In this document: positions 1 through 11,159 of the stretch, piece after piece | Layout of the letters: each line of letters starts with the position of its first letter | How positions within the stretch are numbered: position 1 is the first letter of the stretch | NCBI GenBank assembly: GCA_904063045.1 | Contig: CAJFCJ010000005.1 | Coordinates: forward strand, 2,077,167-2,141,166 | Source of the DNA: Dimorphilus gyrociliatus | Lineage: Eukaryota; Annelida; Polychaeta; Dinophilidae | Direction of reading: 5' to 3' | DNA length: 64,000 bases | Notes under the pieces: generated by a model | The model's database searches: none | What the model was told of the DNA's origin: nothing | Seen by the model: only the letters and a program-made list of their open reading frames with translations | Translations under genes and position numbers: made by a program

Positions 1-52
1 GCTAGGCGCCATAAATAATCAACCTTAAAAAAAGATTTAATTTTCATCAAGA

Positions 53-1065
53 ATGGCATCAGCCTGGGTTATAATTGGTCTAACAGTGACTGCTGTAGCT
101 TTCGTGTGTTCAATTGTCTCATATACCATACCATTCTGGCTGAACGAATCGAACAGTCATTTGGGTTTATGGGCAAAGTGTAGGTATGTATCAATCATGA
201 TGTAGAGGGCTGAGACAGAGGGGTTATAAAGGGATATATATAAAGAAATTCTGGCAACGATTATCTATAATACTGATCATTTTATCAGAGGTCGGAAATT
301 CGAAAGAGATTGGGAATGTGACTGGTACTGGGAAAATAACTTCAAGGAGGCCAAAGCGAAACCGAGTAAGTGAAAGTATTAAAAATAACTTTAATCATAA
401 ATATAAAGTAACCTTAATATTTATAATATTTCTTTTTTTTTTCAAACAGTATGGTGGCAAGCATCTATGGGCTTAATGGGTGTTGGCGTATTGCTATTGT
501 TTATTACATTTCTTATAGGTCTAACGGCTTTATGCTGTTGTAAATCCGCCGTTAAATCCGGTTACTATATCTCCCTCTTTTTAATGCTGGCCTGTAAGTA
601 TATTAAAAAGAAAAAAAAACTATTCTGATTGAATGCACAAGTAATCAATCCTTAGATGAAGAATCTATAGCATGTTATAGAAAAAGCATGATTTGCATAA
701 AGTTTTGCAGCCTTTCTTTCTCCTCATTATAAGTTTCATTATATTCTGTTTCGTTCACTCTATCTATTTTTCCTCTCTCTCTTTATCAATTATACATTCG
801 TACCCATCTTTATAATTGAAATTAGTATTTTGTTTTTTTTTCTTTGCCCGACTGTTTCTTAAAAACAGGTATGCTACATATCGCTACCGCTGCTACATTC
901 TACGGTTTTGGACATGAAAGACGAGCAATACTGAGAGAAGTGTTGGGTCATTCCTATTGGATCTGCGTCAGCACGGCTTGCCTCTGTTTTGTGGCGTTCT
1001 GTTTATATTTAATGGACGCATGTCGACACCAATATAGAGCTTTAAGTACCAAGGAAATCGTTTAA
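53..1065 (+). CDS. Claudin-superfamily tetraspan membrane protein, isoform A (proximal last exon)
   Basis: Exons 53-183, 289-365, 450-593 and 869-1065 join in phase to give 182 aa. TM1 lies in exon 1 (about residues 5-28). It is followed by the claudin-type signature GLW..C, with a further Cys in exon 2 (WECDWYWENN), so the first extracellular loop is shorter than in true claudins. TM2 is in exon 3, and TM3 and TM4 are in the last exon. Members of the PMP22/EMP/MP20/claudin superfamily act at cell contacts or as channel partners. The tail ends KEIV, which resembles a PDZ-binding C-terminus. A second last exon at 1315-1520 competes with this one. The start is the first ATG in the window and is followed directly by TM1. 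The exact subfamily (claudin, LHFPL, TMEM47-like) is not decided. Confidence 0.75.
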
Positions 1066-1314
1066 TTTTTACGCTTTTTAATGTAAGTGTTCCTCCCCGA
1101 ACGCCTTGGTTTTTTTTCTCCCCATTTACCACTTTTCTCTTTTTTTTTGACCATTTATTTTATTAGTTTACGTAAAATGTCGTTTATAGAACAACATTAT
1201 TTCAACCCCTTAAAGGACTTTCTCTATCTGAATTATAAAAGCTTTTATATATATTGTATATATACTGTATATTGTTGTAAGTAGCTGTAACGAACTTTTT
1301 CTTTTATTTTAAAG

Positions 1315-1520
1315 TTATACTAGTGGCCATTGGGATAGCGTTGTTCGTCGTGAAGATGATGGTAATTAGAGGACTGGAAGTTAAAGACCTAAGTAAAAGT
1401 TTCGACTGGGCAGTATGGTTAGGAGTCGGTGGTGCATTATCAGCGCTCTTGGCTTCAATTCTCTTTACTTGCGCCGGTTGCGGAGCTAGTTACGAAGGTT
1501 ATTACCGCGGCGACGTGTAA
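1315..1520 (+). CDS. Alternative last exon of the claudin-like gene (isoform B)
   Basis: The acceptor at 1312-1314 accepts exon 3 (ending 593) in the same phase as the exon at 869. It encodes a different TM3, loop and TM4 and ends YYRGDV. Spliced from exon 3 it gives a 185-aa protein. Like isoform A it has two hydrophobic segments separated by a polar loop (EVKDLSKSFD), and it ends in valine, again a possible PDZ ligand. The two tails share little sequence, so this is an old duplication or an independent capture rather than a recent copy. Use of this exon requires skipping the stop-bearing exon at 869-1065 or its poly(A) site. Confidence 0.65.
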
Positions 1521-1898
1521 ATAGAAAAATTTGGCACACACGGGGGAAAATATCTATCTCAAAATGGCTTTATATTTTTACTGTATACAAGAAAATATGT
1601 AGAATCTCTTCTCATTCTTTAAAAAAAAAGTTTTTTCTCTCATTTTCTCTTTTTTTTATATACTTTTTTATGTTTGTAAATTGTCTTTTCTTTCTTTCTT
1701 TTTACGTATATATATATATACATACAATGCGTATATTTGTTCTTTTGTATGTGTATAGTAAATTTCCTGATATTTTTGTTATAGAATCTCTAGTTTCTCA
1801 ACGCAATATACTCGAATTTTTTAAGCTAATTTTATTAACCTTTTATTTTACAAAACTAATTCAGCCCGCAGCATTGAATTGTCTACTCAGTCCTGTTT
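1521..1898. other. Convergent 3' region, no gene seen
   Basis: T-rich sequence between the stop of the claudin-like gene and the stop of the amine oxidase on the other strand. It holds both 3' UTRs. I see no coding frame with protein-like composition and no RNA gene. Confidence 0.6.
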
Positions 1899-3880
1899 TT
1901 ATTCTGGATCCGTGCTATTTCTATACAAACTAGGTAACAGGTACTTTTTAAGAACGAAATCGGAAGTCCTCAAAGCTCCTTCCATTAATACTTGGCATCC
2001 ACCGTCGCAATAATCGCTTCCGACCACATACACTTCGTGACCTTTAGCGAGCGGTTTTAGAGCTGATTTCATAGCCCTATGTGGTTGTATGCAGCGCTTC
2101 CAGACGTACTTAGCTTTCGAACCCCAATCGTGAAATAGAACAGCAGCTGATGAGTCGAGCTTTCTAGGATAAATGCAGCGCTCCAGCTGGTCCAATAAGT
2201 CTATAGAGAGTCTTTTTTTAAAAATATCCTGGCTGCTTCTATGTCTTGAGTAAAGTCCACGGAAATAATCGGCATCCACACCATCCACATTTATCGTTAC
2301 AAGATTGTTTTCCATCTTTATAAATCTCCTTGAGGGTAAATCTGTCACGACAACATCCTTTATGAGAAGATCCGTTTTTGACCTAATAGCCGCTCCAAAA
2401 GCAGGGAAAACTTCCATTTTCGGTAATGGTACATGAGTGGTTTCTGCAGGGTCTTTACCGTTCATCCTCTGCATGGAAACATGATGCAGGGCATGAGGTG
2501 GAATGGCTAAGACTACCCGTCGGGCGCAAACTCTCTCAACACCTCCACCTCCTACGAAAGTTAAGTAGTAACGCCTATGCTTCCGGTAAATGCACGCAAG
2601 TTTACTTGCTAAGTATTTTTTTCGAATCGTGTCAGTCTTTAGATCCTGAGACTCTGTGAATTCTTTGAGCATTGCGTCTATTATTCGATTGAGGCCTTTC
2701 TTCATAAATTTTCTTTTGTCGTGTTTATAATTGCGATGAAAGTCGGTTAGAATTTGCGCGTTTAAATTACTAGTTAGACTGGAAAAGTATTCAAATCGCT
2801 CTCCAAACTTCCAAACATTATCAAAATTTTTAGGTTTTCTATAGCTACCATATTCACGCACTAAATTGCGGAAGCTTTTCAAAGAAAAAAAAAACGCTAA
2901 TTATGATTATGAAAAAAATTACCAAAATTATGCTCTATTTTTAATATAATATGCATGATTATTATAGATAAATGGAAAATTTACCCAGTTTTAAAAAGAG
3001 GTACGCTTGAGAATTTGCTTCTCTTTCGATCCGTGCTATTGACAGTCCAAGTAGACAAGCGCCGAAGGATAGTTTCCGGTTGCAGGCTGACAGTCCCTAA
3101 TCGAACATCTTTACAACGGTGGCGTTGGCTTTGCAAATAATAACTGCATGAGTCTGGGTTCGGTAGGAACGTGGAGAGCTCCTCGGTGAGGTTTAGAGCA
3201 CGGATCAGTTTCATCAGACGTTCTTGCTGTGTCGGATCAAAGTGAGAGGCGCCAAACTCGAACCAGGTGGACGAGTTCGCCCTCACGGAACGTATTCGTC
3301 CACCGAATCGATCGGACGCCTCAAAAAGACCAATTTTTGTTCCTTTGCTCCCGCGCAGTTTGTAAGCGGTGTAAACACCACCTAAACCGCCTCCGATTAC
3401 CGCCACGTCGAAGCATTCTGGCGGTCGTCGTTATGTGGCCGCATTTATTTAAAATTACCCCTTTATTTTATAATAATATGACTTACCTCGTCCCTCTATA
3501 GCTATCTCCTTTTCGTATTGCGACTTGTGAATCATAACTATACAAACTATAACTGCTATTGTACCAAAAATCATAGCGATCGTCATCAAAGTTTTTGCAT
3601 GATTGGAGAAAAACTGACTAACAGCTCCCTTAGGCTTATTATCTTCCTCGTTTAGCGTCAGCATGTCGGCCGCCCTCGACGCTCTTTTTCCCAACGAAGG
3701 ACCTCCAGTTATCTGTTGAACAAAGAGAAAGCATTTTTTAAGTATAAGGTCAATAAACTTTAGATTAGGAAAATTTCGAATTCAGGTCATTTCTAAATTA
3801 AATTTTACCGGATTTAAGGGCATAGTTACTGAGAGAGGTTGTAAGGTTGGATCCACTGGCCTTAAATGCTGTTTTTGCAT
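1899..3880 (-). CDS. Membrane-anchored FAD-dependent amine oxidase
   Basis: Four exons on the minus strand (3809-3880, 3487-3712, 2985-3417, 1899-2874) give 568 aa. Residues about 55-80 form one hydrophobic segment (TIAMIFGTIAVIVCIVMI) after a basic cytoplasmic stretch, so the topology looks type II. The Rossmann dinucleotide motif VIGGGLGGVYTAYKL follows at about residue 105, then FGGRIRS, typical of the flavin amine oxidase (monoamine/L-amino-acid oxidase) superfamily. The C-terminal FAD-contact region reads VYVVGSDYCDGG. The family oxidises amines or amino acids with release of H2O2; the substrate cannot be named here. Start chosen: the ATG at 3878-3880 opens the only frame that splices in phase. 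It is head to head with the TRPC gene. Confidence 0.8.
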
Positions 3881-4922
3881 GATGTCTAAGTTATATAATC
3901 GCAACTATCCTCTAAACTGAAGCGGGCTTGTTTACCGAATGTAACGAACGTTGTGAGGAATCTTTTAAAATTAACCTCCCCCCCCCTTTTTTTTCCTTAA
4001 CTGCGCCACCTATTTCGAATGGGTGCACAATCCTTATCTGTTTGTCAAGTCTATATTAGACGTTAACCGGTCAATAACGTTCGAGTATATATTAACAAAT
4101 TCTATAACCCTTATGCTCATTATCATTCAATAATTTATGATATTCTGTATACAATGTTTGCAAGTCTTTTCTATATTAATTGACAAGCTTAATTTTGTCT
4201 TTCCTATTAATATATTGATTTACTTGAAAGTATAAAAAAGCTGTAATATTCCTAAATCTAGGACATTGCAGCCAGAGCTGCAGAGTCTACCATTGCAATA
4301 CTAATAAGCATTGGTAAATCGTTCTGCCTTGTGCATCTCTCGTTATCTTACTCTTGCCTATAACATTTACTTTTTTTTTCTAAAAAACCTCTTCGCTGGT
4401 TAAATATTGTTACGAAACTTTGCCAAAGTAGCTTATAGTCTATAGACATTGATCGACAGATCAACAAATCCTTACCGCCTGGAAATCTCGATGAGCTGCA
4501 TCAGGTGCAATGACGTCATGCGCACGCAGTACCATGTGACGCTAACGACGCTGCTTTAGTCGGCATGCGCGCATATATATTCATATATGTTAGTAAAAGC
4601 GTTTTTTAAAAAAGGACCAAAAAATTTCTGGCAATCTTTAATCTTAATTAGATTGGCGCATTAATTTTATATATAAAGAGCGTAAAACTTATTTCAATTT
4701 GTAGATCTATGGAGAAATTTTCGTTTGATAAAAATAAACATTTTTTCTCTTCTATAAGATTATTAGGCCTACATATTTGTGCAGTTCGCCTAGTTATCGT
4801 TATCAAACAGTCTTATCACTTCTACCAGTCTCAAACTGGTGCTAACAGTACTGAACTAAAGTCGGTTGATTAGACACATTAAACTAGATATAGTCAATTA
4901 GTATTTATTCCTTGGGCCAAAT
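3881..4922. promoter_or_regulatory. Bidirectional intergenic region, amine oxidase / TRPC
   Basis: About 1 kb between two divergent start codons. It contains a perfect palindromic CRE, TGACGTCA, at 4511-4518, inside a locally GC-rich patch (about 4495-4575) that stands out from the AT-rich surroundings and includes CATGCGCGC, a partial NRF1-like half site. No coding frame was recognised. The CRE suggests CREB/ATF input to one or both genes; that is inference. Confidence 0.5.
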
Positions 4923-5262
4923 ATGTCCAAAACGACTAAAACAGATAGCCCGACCCATCATCAACTTGTGGAGAGAAAGAGAGTAACAATTCAAGCTCCT
5001 GAATTGGAGGATGAGGTGGATCCAGCTGAATCAAAGACCGGTACGGTGGCAAGCTTATTAATATTCATTAATACAATTACTATTATAATTAATAATTATT
5101 TTCTGAAGTACTGTTATACTTAAAGAATAGTTTCTCTAATAGAAAAGTGTAATTATTTTCTTTTATCAATTTAAAATAAAGTCTACAGGAGCTCGAAAAA
5201 AAGAAAAAGGAGGCTTCAATAAACTAGGATAAACTGAGTTAATTATTTACGCGCATAAACAA

Positions 5263-5300
<38 letters not shown>

Positions 5301-8270
5301 TTATATACTATATATACGAATATTTTATTACATACACTCTCCTTTTTACAGGCCTTGGTTACACAGCTTTGACTAAACAGCAAAGGCATCTACTAAAATT
5401 AGTAGACGAGGGGGATCTATATGAAGTGGAAGAGTATATAAAGGACAATCCATCTTTAGACATTAATGGTATCGACTACCAGGGACGGTCGGCGTTAACG
5501 ATAGCTATAGAAAATCAAAACGAAGAACTCGTTGAATATTTTATTTCCCAACCCAATATCCGATTCGGTGACTCTTTGCTTAGGGCCGTTAAAGAGGGTA
5601 ATCTATCGGTGGTAGAGACGCTTATCGATGCTCAGGAAAGGTAGTTTTTCAGAATACTCTTCAAGATATATTTAACCAACAAAAATCCACAAGCATAGAC
5701 AAACTAGGAATATGGCAAACAATTTATAATTAGGATAGTGGAACATGCTAATTTACTAATTTATTACACAACATAGATAACGTAAAGATCATTCTTTTGT
5801 TGATTAGACTGATTACAATAGTGTGCATAGGACACTTCAAAACATATACAAAAAACCAAAAAAGACAATTGATTGAATAGGAGATAACAATAAAAAATTG
5901 ACAATTCTATCTAATTTTTTTTCAAGTATTTCCTCTTTTTTTTTGCTAGGCGTACCAAAATGAATATCAAGGAGGAACCGATAGAAAGTGCTGAATTTGC
6001 TCCTCATATAACACCGCTTCTTCTTGCGTGTTTAGAAGATCATTTTGAAATTGCTAGATTCCTAATGTCACGTGGTCACGAATTGAAAATTTCTTCACCA
6101 TTAGATTGTTAGTATAATAGATATGTAGATTTCTTCTTGTCAATTATTAACTATAATATTCAATCTAAAAGACGAAGTGGTTGATGAATACGCTGAATAT
6201 GGAGAACGGTTGGAAGATTCAAGAGCAAGAATAGATTCTTATAAGGCATTATCTAGTAGCTCCTATATGATGCTTAGCTCTGAAGATCCTGTACTAAATG
6301 CTTTTCGAATAGCTTATGAAGCTGACAAGATGACCGACAAGGATCCTATATATAAGGTTTTATTTCGTTATATACTATATATATATATAAATGCCATCAT
6401 TCCTTATATATTCTCTAAAATCAGGAAACTTTGATGGCCATATTATCTTATCCACTGTAGATATACAGTGCATATTGATATCAACCTCTTCTATTTCAAT
6501 TTTCCCCTCCTATACAGGATGATTATGAAGAAATGTCGGAAAATTGTAGGAAATTTTCTTGCGCTGTTCTAGACCAATGCCGTACTTCTGAGGAAGTTGC
6601 AATCATCTTATCCCAGACTCATACTAAAAAAGATGGTCTAGGAACGGGAACAATTTATCCTCGTCTATTTTTGGCTATGGATTTAGAAATGAAAGAGTTC
6701 ATAACACATTCTAATTGTCAAAAAGTTATAGAAAATATTTGGACCAAATATCATCCAAATGTCATGTGGTACTCACCATTATGGAAACTACTTTATTTTA
6801 CACCTCAAGTTTTCCTATTGCCATTTATTTATTTAATCTATATTTTTGCGCCTTGCGCATCTTTTCTCAAGTACTGGCAGGCACCGATGAATAAGTTTCT
6901 GGGTCATCTAGTTTCCTACTTGGTTTTTCTTTGCCTTTTGTTCGTTAGTGTTATTAAAGGTGGAGATCAAGTAGGAAGTAGAGTACCGAATTTAAACGGA
7001 GGTATCGACATATGTATTTGGCTATGGGTTGCTGGTATGATATTTGAACAAGCGCAAGTGTCGGTCTTTAGCGGAATCAAGGGCTATAAAAAACAATGGT
7101 GGTTAATATACGATTTAGTTATGCAAATAACGTTTGTCATATCCTTTATTGGCCGTTTGGCAAGTTTCATCAAGTCCAATGATGAAGGCGCCGCTTACAG
7201 AGATCTAGTTAGAGACCTATGGCCATGGAATGATCCTCAATTAATTTCAGAAGCATTCTATTGTTTTGCAACTGTCTTAGCATTCGGAAAATTACTGTAT
7301 TTTGTTCAAGGAAGTAAAGTACTGGGACCTATGCTATTGTCACTTAGTAGAATGATGTACGATGTATTTCAAGTTCGTAATTTATTTTGATAAATTAGAA
7401 CAATTAATAGAGATGGATATATCATTATCTTTTCCTCTTTTTCTGTCTTTTCTAGATGCTATTTCTCTTCGTACTGATTATGTTTGCGTTTGCAACAGCA
7501 ATGGCTAGAATGAGTGGCTACTATAAGGATTCAGCAAGAAAAGATGCTCCAGACGGTGATGTAACAAAACAACCTGATGCATTCACAGATTTTGGTTCAT
7601 CTTTTAAAACATTATTTTGGAATTTATTTGGTTATGGAGAACCAGAATTCGCTGATATAGTTGTTTCCAACAACTGTACTTCCACTATTAATTGCAACGT
7701 TTGTATATTAAGAATGTTGTAAAGGAACTTCAATATCTAATGAACCTTATTACCTTAGGTAAACAAGCATAAATTTACTGAGGGCTCGGGTTATTTATTG
7801 TACGGCCTCTATCATCTACTAGCCGTAACAACTATGCTTAATATGTTAATTGCTATGATGTCGAATTCCCTAAATCATATTCAAGAGAATGAGGACAGAG
7901 AATGGAAATTTTCACGTTCTAGATTATGGATAACATATTTAAATTATCCTTTCCTTCCTCCACCCCTTAATCTGATACCATGTCCAATAGAGATATATCA
8001 TTGTTTCAAATGGACAACCAAATATGTTTGTGGTAAGAACGACTCTGACGAAGTTGCAAAATTCTCCCAGCAAGTAAGTAATATTATATTCATTATATAT
8101 AATTTCCTAGGAGCTTAGTTCTATTTAAATAATTTAGGAGTTTTACTCAAATGTTTGCAAAAATCCAAAAACTCTGAGAAGGCTATCCAGTGATATTTGT
8201 TCTTATGTTACCAACCTATATTTTCCATTAGTTATACATATAGCTTTGTATTTACTATATACAGTATATC

Positions 8271-8309
<39 letters not shown>

Positions 8310-9085
8310 CAATTATTTCCTGGTTTTCTCTATTATCATTACAGTTATCTATCTCATTTTTCTTAATGAATTTTATTTACAAAAGTTTTCAGGAGGGGTA
8401 AGTTGAATGTCATTTTTTATTAATAGTTTAATAAGCCTATTTCTTTTATATTTCTCCTCTCTTTACTATTAATCATCCATAATTATTTCAAGAATGTTTC
8501 TTTTACTTTACTCCTATCTTACTTAACCTATTATTCGTTTTGTTTCTTTTTTTTTCTTTATCTTCAACTAACTCTTCATTATAATTATCATTCAACATTG
8601 TACTTTATCTCAATGTTTGAACTTGTAGTATATATAGTATAGTTTTGGTGTTTTGCCTAAACGATATTGTTATTAATTTGCAGAAAGGTTGCTATTTTGA
8701 AGACGAAGAAAGACGTACTGAAAAGGCAGAGCTGAAGCAACAATACTTAGTTCGATAATTAGTTAAAAAATTTCCTTATCTTATTAATATAAGCAAAATT
8801 TTACAGGATCTACTTGGACGCCTCTCTAAGCGATATTGGGCGTCTCAGGGCGACATGTCAAACATTGATGAATTAACTCCCGAACATTTAGAACAAGTTA
8901 AGATTGATATTGTTAAGGAAATTCAAAAGTTGCAGTTGTCCAAGAGTCGTGCTCAAAGTCTAGCTGTAAGTTCTAAACACTTCAGAATAAATGGAATATA
9001 AGTTATTTATTTCGTTTTCAAGGCAACTCCGATTCTACCAAGGCACACTATTGATTTAGCTACGTTAAACCACAGGCTATCGTAA
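4923..9085 (+). CDS. TRPC: TRPC-type cation channel subunit
   Basis: Ten exons (4923-5040, 5352-5640, 5950-6107, 6172-6356, 6518-7372, 7456-7698, 7759-8073, 8684-8749, 8807-8965, 9023-9085) join in phase to 816 aa. The N-terminus carries ankyrin repeats (GRSALTIAIENQNEELVEYF). The TRPC linker motif KFSCAVLDQCRTSEEV follows, then six transmembrane segments, the pore segment FKTLFWNLFGYGE with the TRPC LFW triad, S6 with LNMLIAMMSNS, and the TRP box EWKFSRSRLW. A C-terminal helical region contains LLGRLSKRYWAS. Canonical TRPCs form tetrameric, receptor-activated, Ca2+-permeable channels in the plasma membrane. The length fits the family (about 800-1000 aa). A long intron (8074-8683) holds a TA microsatellite. 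The divergent neighbour is the amine oxidase. Confidence 0.92.
5265..5297. repeat. TA dinucleotide microsatellite
   Basis: Uninterrupted AT/TA run of about 33 nt in the first TRPC intron. Confidence 0.9.
8276..8307. repeat. TA dinucleotide microsatellite
   Basis: Uninterrupted TA run of about 32 nt in the intron between TRPC exons 7 and 8. Confidence 0.9.
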
Positions 9086-9273
9086 AAGGATCTAAAGCGA
9101 TTTATGTTTTCTGGCTTAAACACTTTATGTATGTTGTTTCTTAGTATTTACATATATATATATATATGTATGCAGTATATATATATAGTATATTAGTATA
9201 TTGTGTATAATTTAATACAATTTTTAACAAATAAAATGAACAAAAACAAACAATATTATACAAAAAACCAATT

Positions 9274-10412
9274 TTACATTATATCGTCCTGTGGAATTGC
9301 TACAAAAGTCCTTGTATCATCGTTTTCATCTATTTTAGTTGGTCGTAATCGAACAGAACTAGCATCTTTAGATTGGCAACCAACATTTTTAAACTCTTCA
9401 AAGTAACCGTCATTTGACCACATAGCGTCAATCACAACTTGAAATTTCGCCATTTTATAACAAAAATGTTTCTATTGGGAATGCAAAGTTAAGTAAAATC
9501 CAAATAAAAGGCCTTTTTATTACTTACCAAAAGTCTCGACTGTTGCGATGTTAGTACTTCACCTTTCTTACAGATCACGTAGTCTTCTCGCAAATTAATG
9601 ATGCCTAAAAAGAAACGCATTAAGAATTTTGGCTTATGACATTGTTGCAGCAAATAGTAAAATTTAGGAAGTATCAGACCTATCATTTACACCCTCATAG
9701 ATTTCAGGGTTAGGCTCAAGTTTTCGTCATATTTAGTATAGACTATTGAAAATGCAATGCATAGAAAAAGCATGCTTACCTCTTACAAGTTTCGTTGGAA
9801 GACCTAATTGACGCAGTTCAGGTTCCATATTGAAAGGGAACATTTCTAATGGACCTTCTTCAAGTGAAACGGTTTGTTCGGCTAAATTTCCCGCTCTAGC
9901 ATAGTCAGCTTCAGAATAATTGGTAAACCATTTAAGAACATCCTCCTTAGTTTTATTAGTAAATAGTAAACCCGTTTGCCCTTTCAGACGTTTGGATATA
10001 AGATGTACATTTGGTTTATAAGCCTCTTCTTGAACACGTCCCAAAGCAATACTCATAACCTTATTCTTTCCGAAGCAAAATTTACTACCTTTCCATTCTA
10101 AACGAACGTCTTTTAAAAGACCATTTCGCATATTGGCAACGGAAAATGTAAATACTCTTTCATACTTGTCAAGAGCTTCACGGATCTGAGTCAGAAAAGA
10201 AGATTTTTATAGATATGAAAATCATGCTGCTTTTCACGAAAATAAAAATGCTTACATTCTCTATTAATTTTCCTTTTATATCTGTTCCTTTCTTGGCCGT
10301 CTGCGTAAGAGACACTGTAGAATTAGAAGAATTATTATTTAAAGATATTTTTGAAATATTAATATAATAAATTTCAAAAATTACCTTTACGATCTCTCTT
10401 CGACCTCGGCAT
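9274..10412 (-). CDS. MRTO4: mRNA turnover protein 4 homologue, 60S ribosome assembly factor
   Basis: Five exons (10385-10412, 10256-10314, 9780-10185, 9528-9604, 9274-9471) give 255 aa, close to the roughly 240 aa of the family. The protein starts [15 protein letters not shown] and contains [23 protein letters not shown] and [11 protein letters not shown], the hallmark region of MRTO4, which resembles the P0 stalk protein. MRTO4 occupies the P0 site on nuclear pre-60S particles before P0 loads. The last exon continues the P0-like fold ([15 protein letters not shown]) and adds an acidic tail that ends QDDIM. It converges on TRPC at its 3' end and is head to head with 14-3-3. Confidence 0.93.
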
Positions 10413-11159
10413 TTTTCTAATTCCGACCACGTGAATTACACCGGAACCGGATATACAGAAAATGCAAGTGAGGCACTGTGGGAAAGGTTATTCTAATTGA
10501 TTCTCGTCTCAAACTGTCTGACGGCTTTTTGCACTTATTCAGTGCTTATTTCTCACCTACGTTATTCAGCGGCTCTTCTTGTTAAATCCAAATTCCTAGT
10601 AAGTATATCTTTACTTTACCTACATATTCTTGGTGCTTAATAGCAAAAGCCGGTGCTTGTCGAGCCGTTTTGCGGCTTTTTCCCTGGTAACCGTGTGACG
10701 TCACAGTCCCGAGTTAAAATGAGTCATTGTCTAGATGTCATGATGCTAATAAAAGCAGAGGTATTCTAAAATGGCCTGTATAAGTTGATTTTACGCCGCC
10801 ATTTTGAATAATTGTGAAGTTGATAGTCTAATCTCATTGGTTCTATCGTTGCTGCACTGCGCCTATTTATAGACGAACTATTTACTTATCGACGGTAGGA
10901 ACTGCTGAATTCCTCAGGTTTTTACTGATTATTTTAATAACTCACACTGTATTTTATATCTTTTGTTTCCGTTGCTCCATGTAAGCTTGTTGTTGAAAGT
11001 CAATTTTGTTTATGGCGCGAAACCATACTTAAACGCGCAATAATACATGCTATAATTGTAGTTCTACAGTGTCCGCCATATTGAATTCAACCGATTTCGC
11101 CAAAAAAATTTCATAACTGATCTCTTCTCTTTTACCATTTCCCTCACGCAGAATCGAGA
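10413..11159. promoter_or_regulatory. Bidirectional promoter region, MRTO4 / 14-3-3 zeta
   Basis: Divergent start codons are about 750 nt apart. Visible sites: a perfect CRE TGACGTCA (10696-10703), an AP-1 site TGAGTCA (10720-10726), and CTATTTATAG (10863-10872), which matches the MEF2 consensus. Two sequences containing ATTGG (CCAAT on the other strand) are near 10837. No coding frame was recognised. Binding is inferred only from consensus. Confidence 0.5.

Noticed and set aside
1087-1284. Open frame between the two alternative last exons of the claudin-like gene
   Set aside because: Rich in Phe, Tyr and Leu as expected from T-rich intronic DNA; no homology or splice fit.
8391-8397. Possible 5-nt micro-exon (ttttcag, GAGGG, gtaagt) in the long TRPC intron
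   Set aside because: Including it would shift the frame; exons 7 and 8 join in phase without it.
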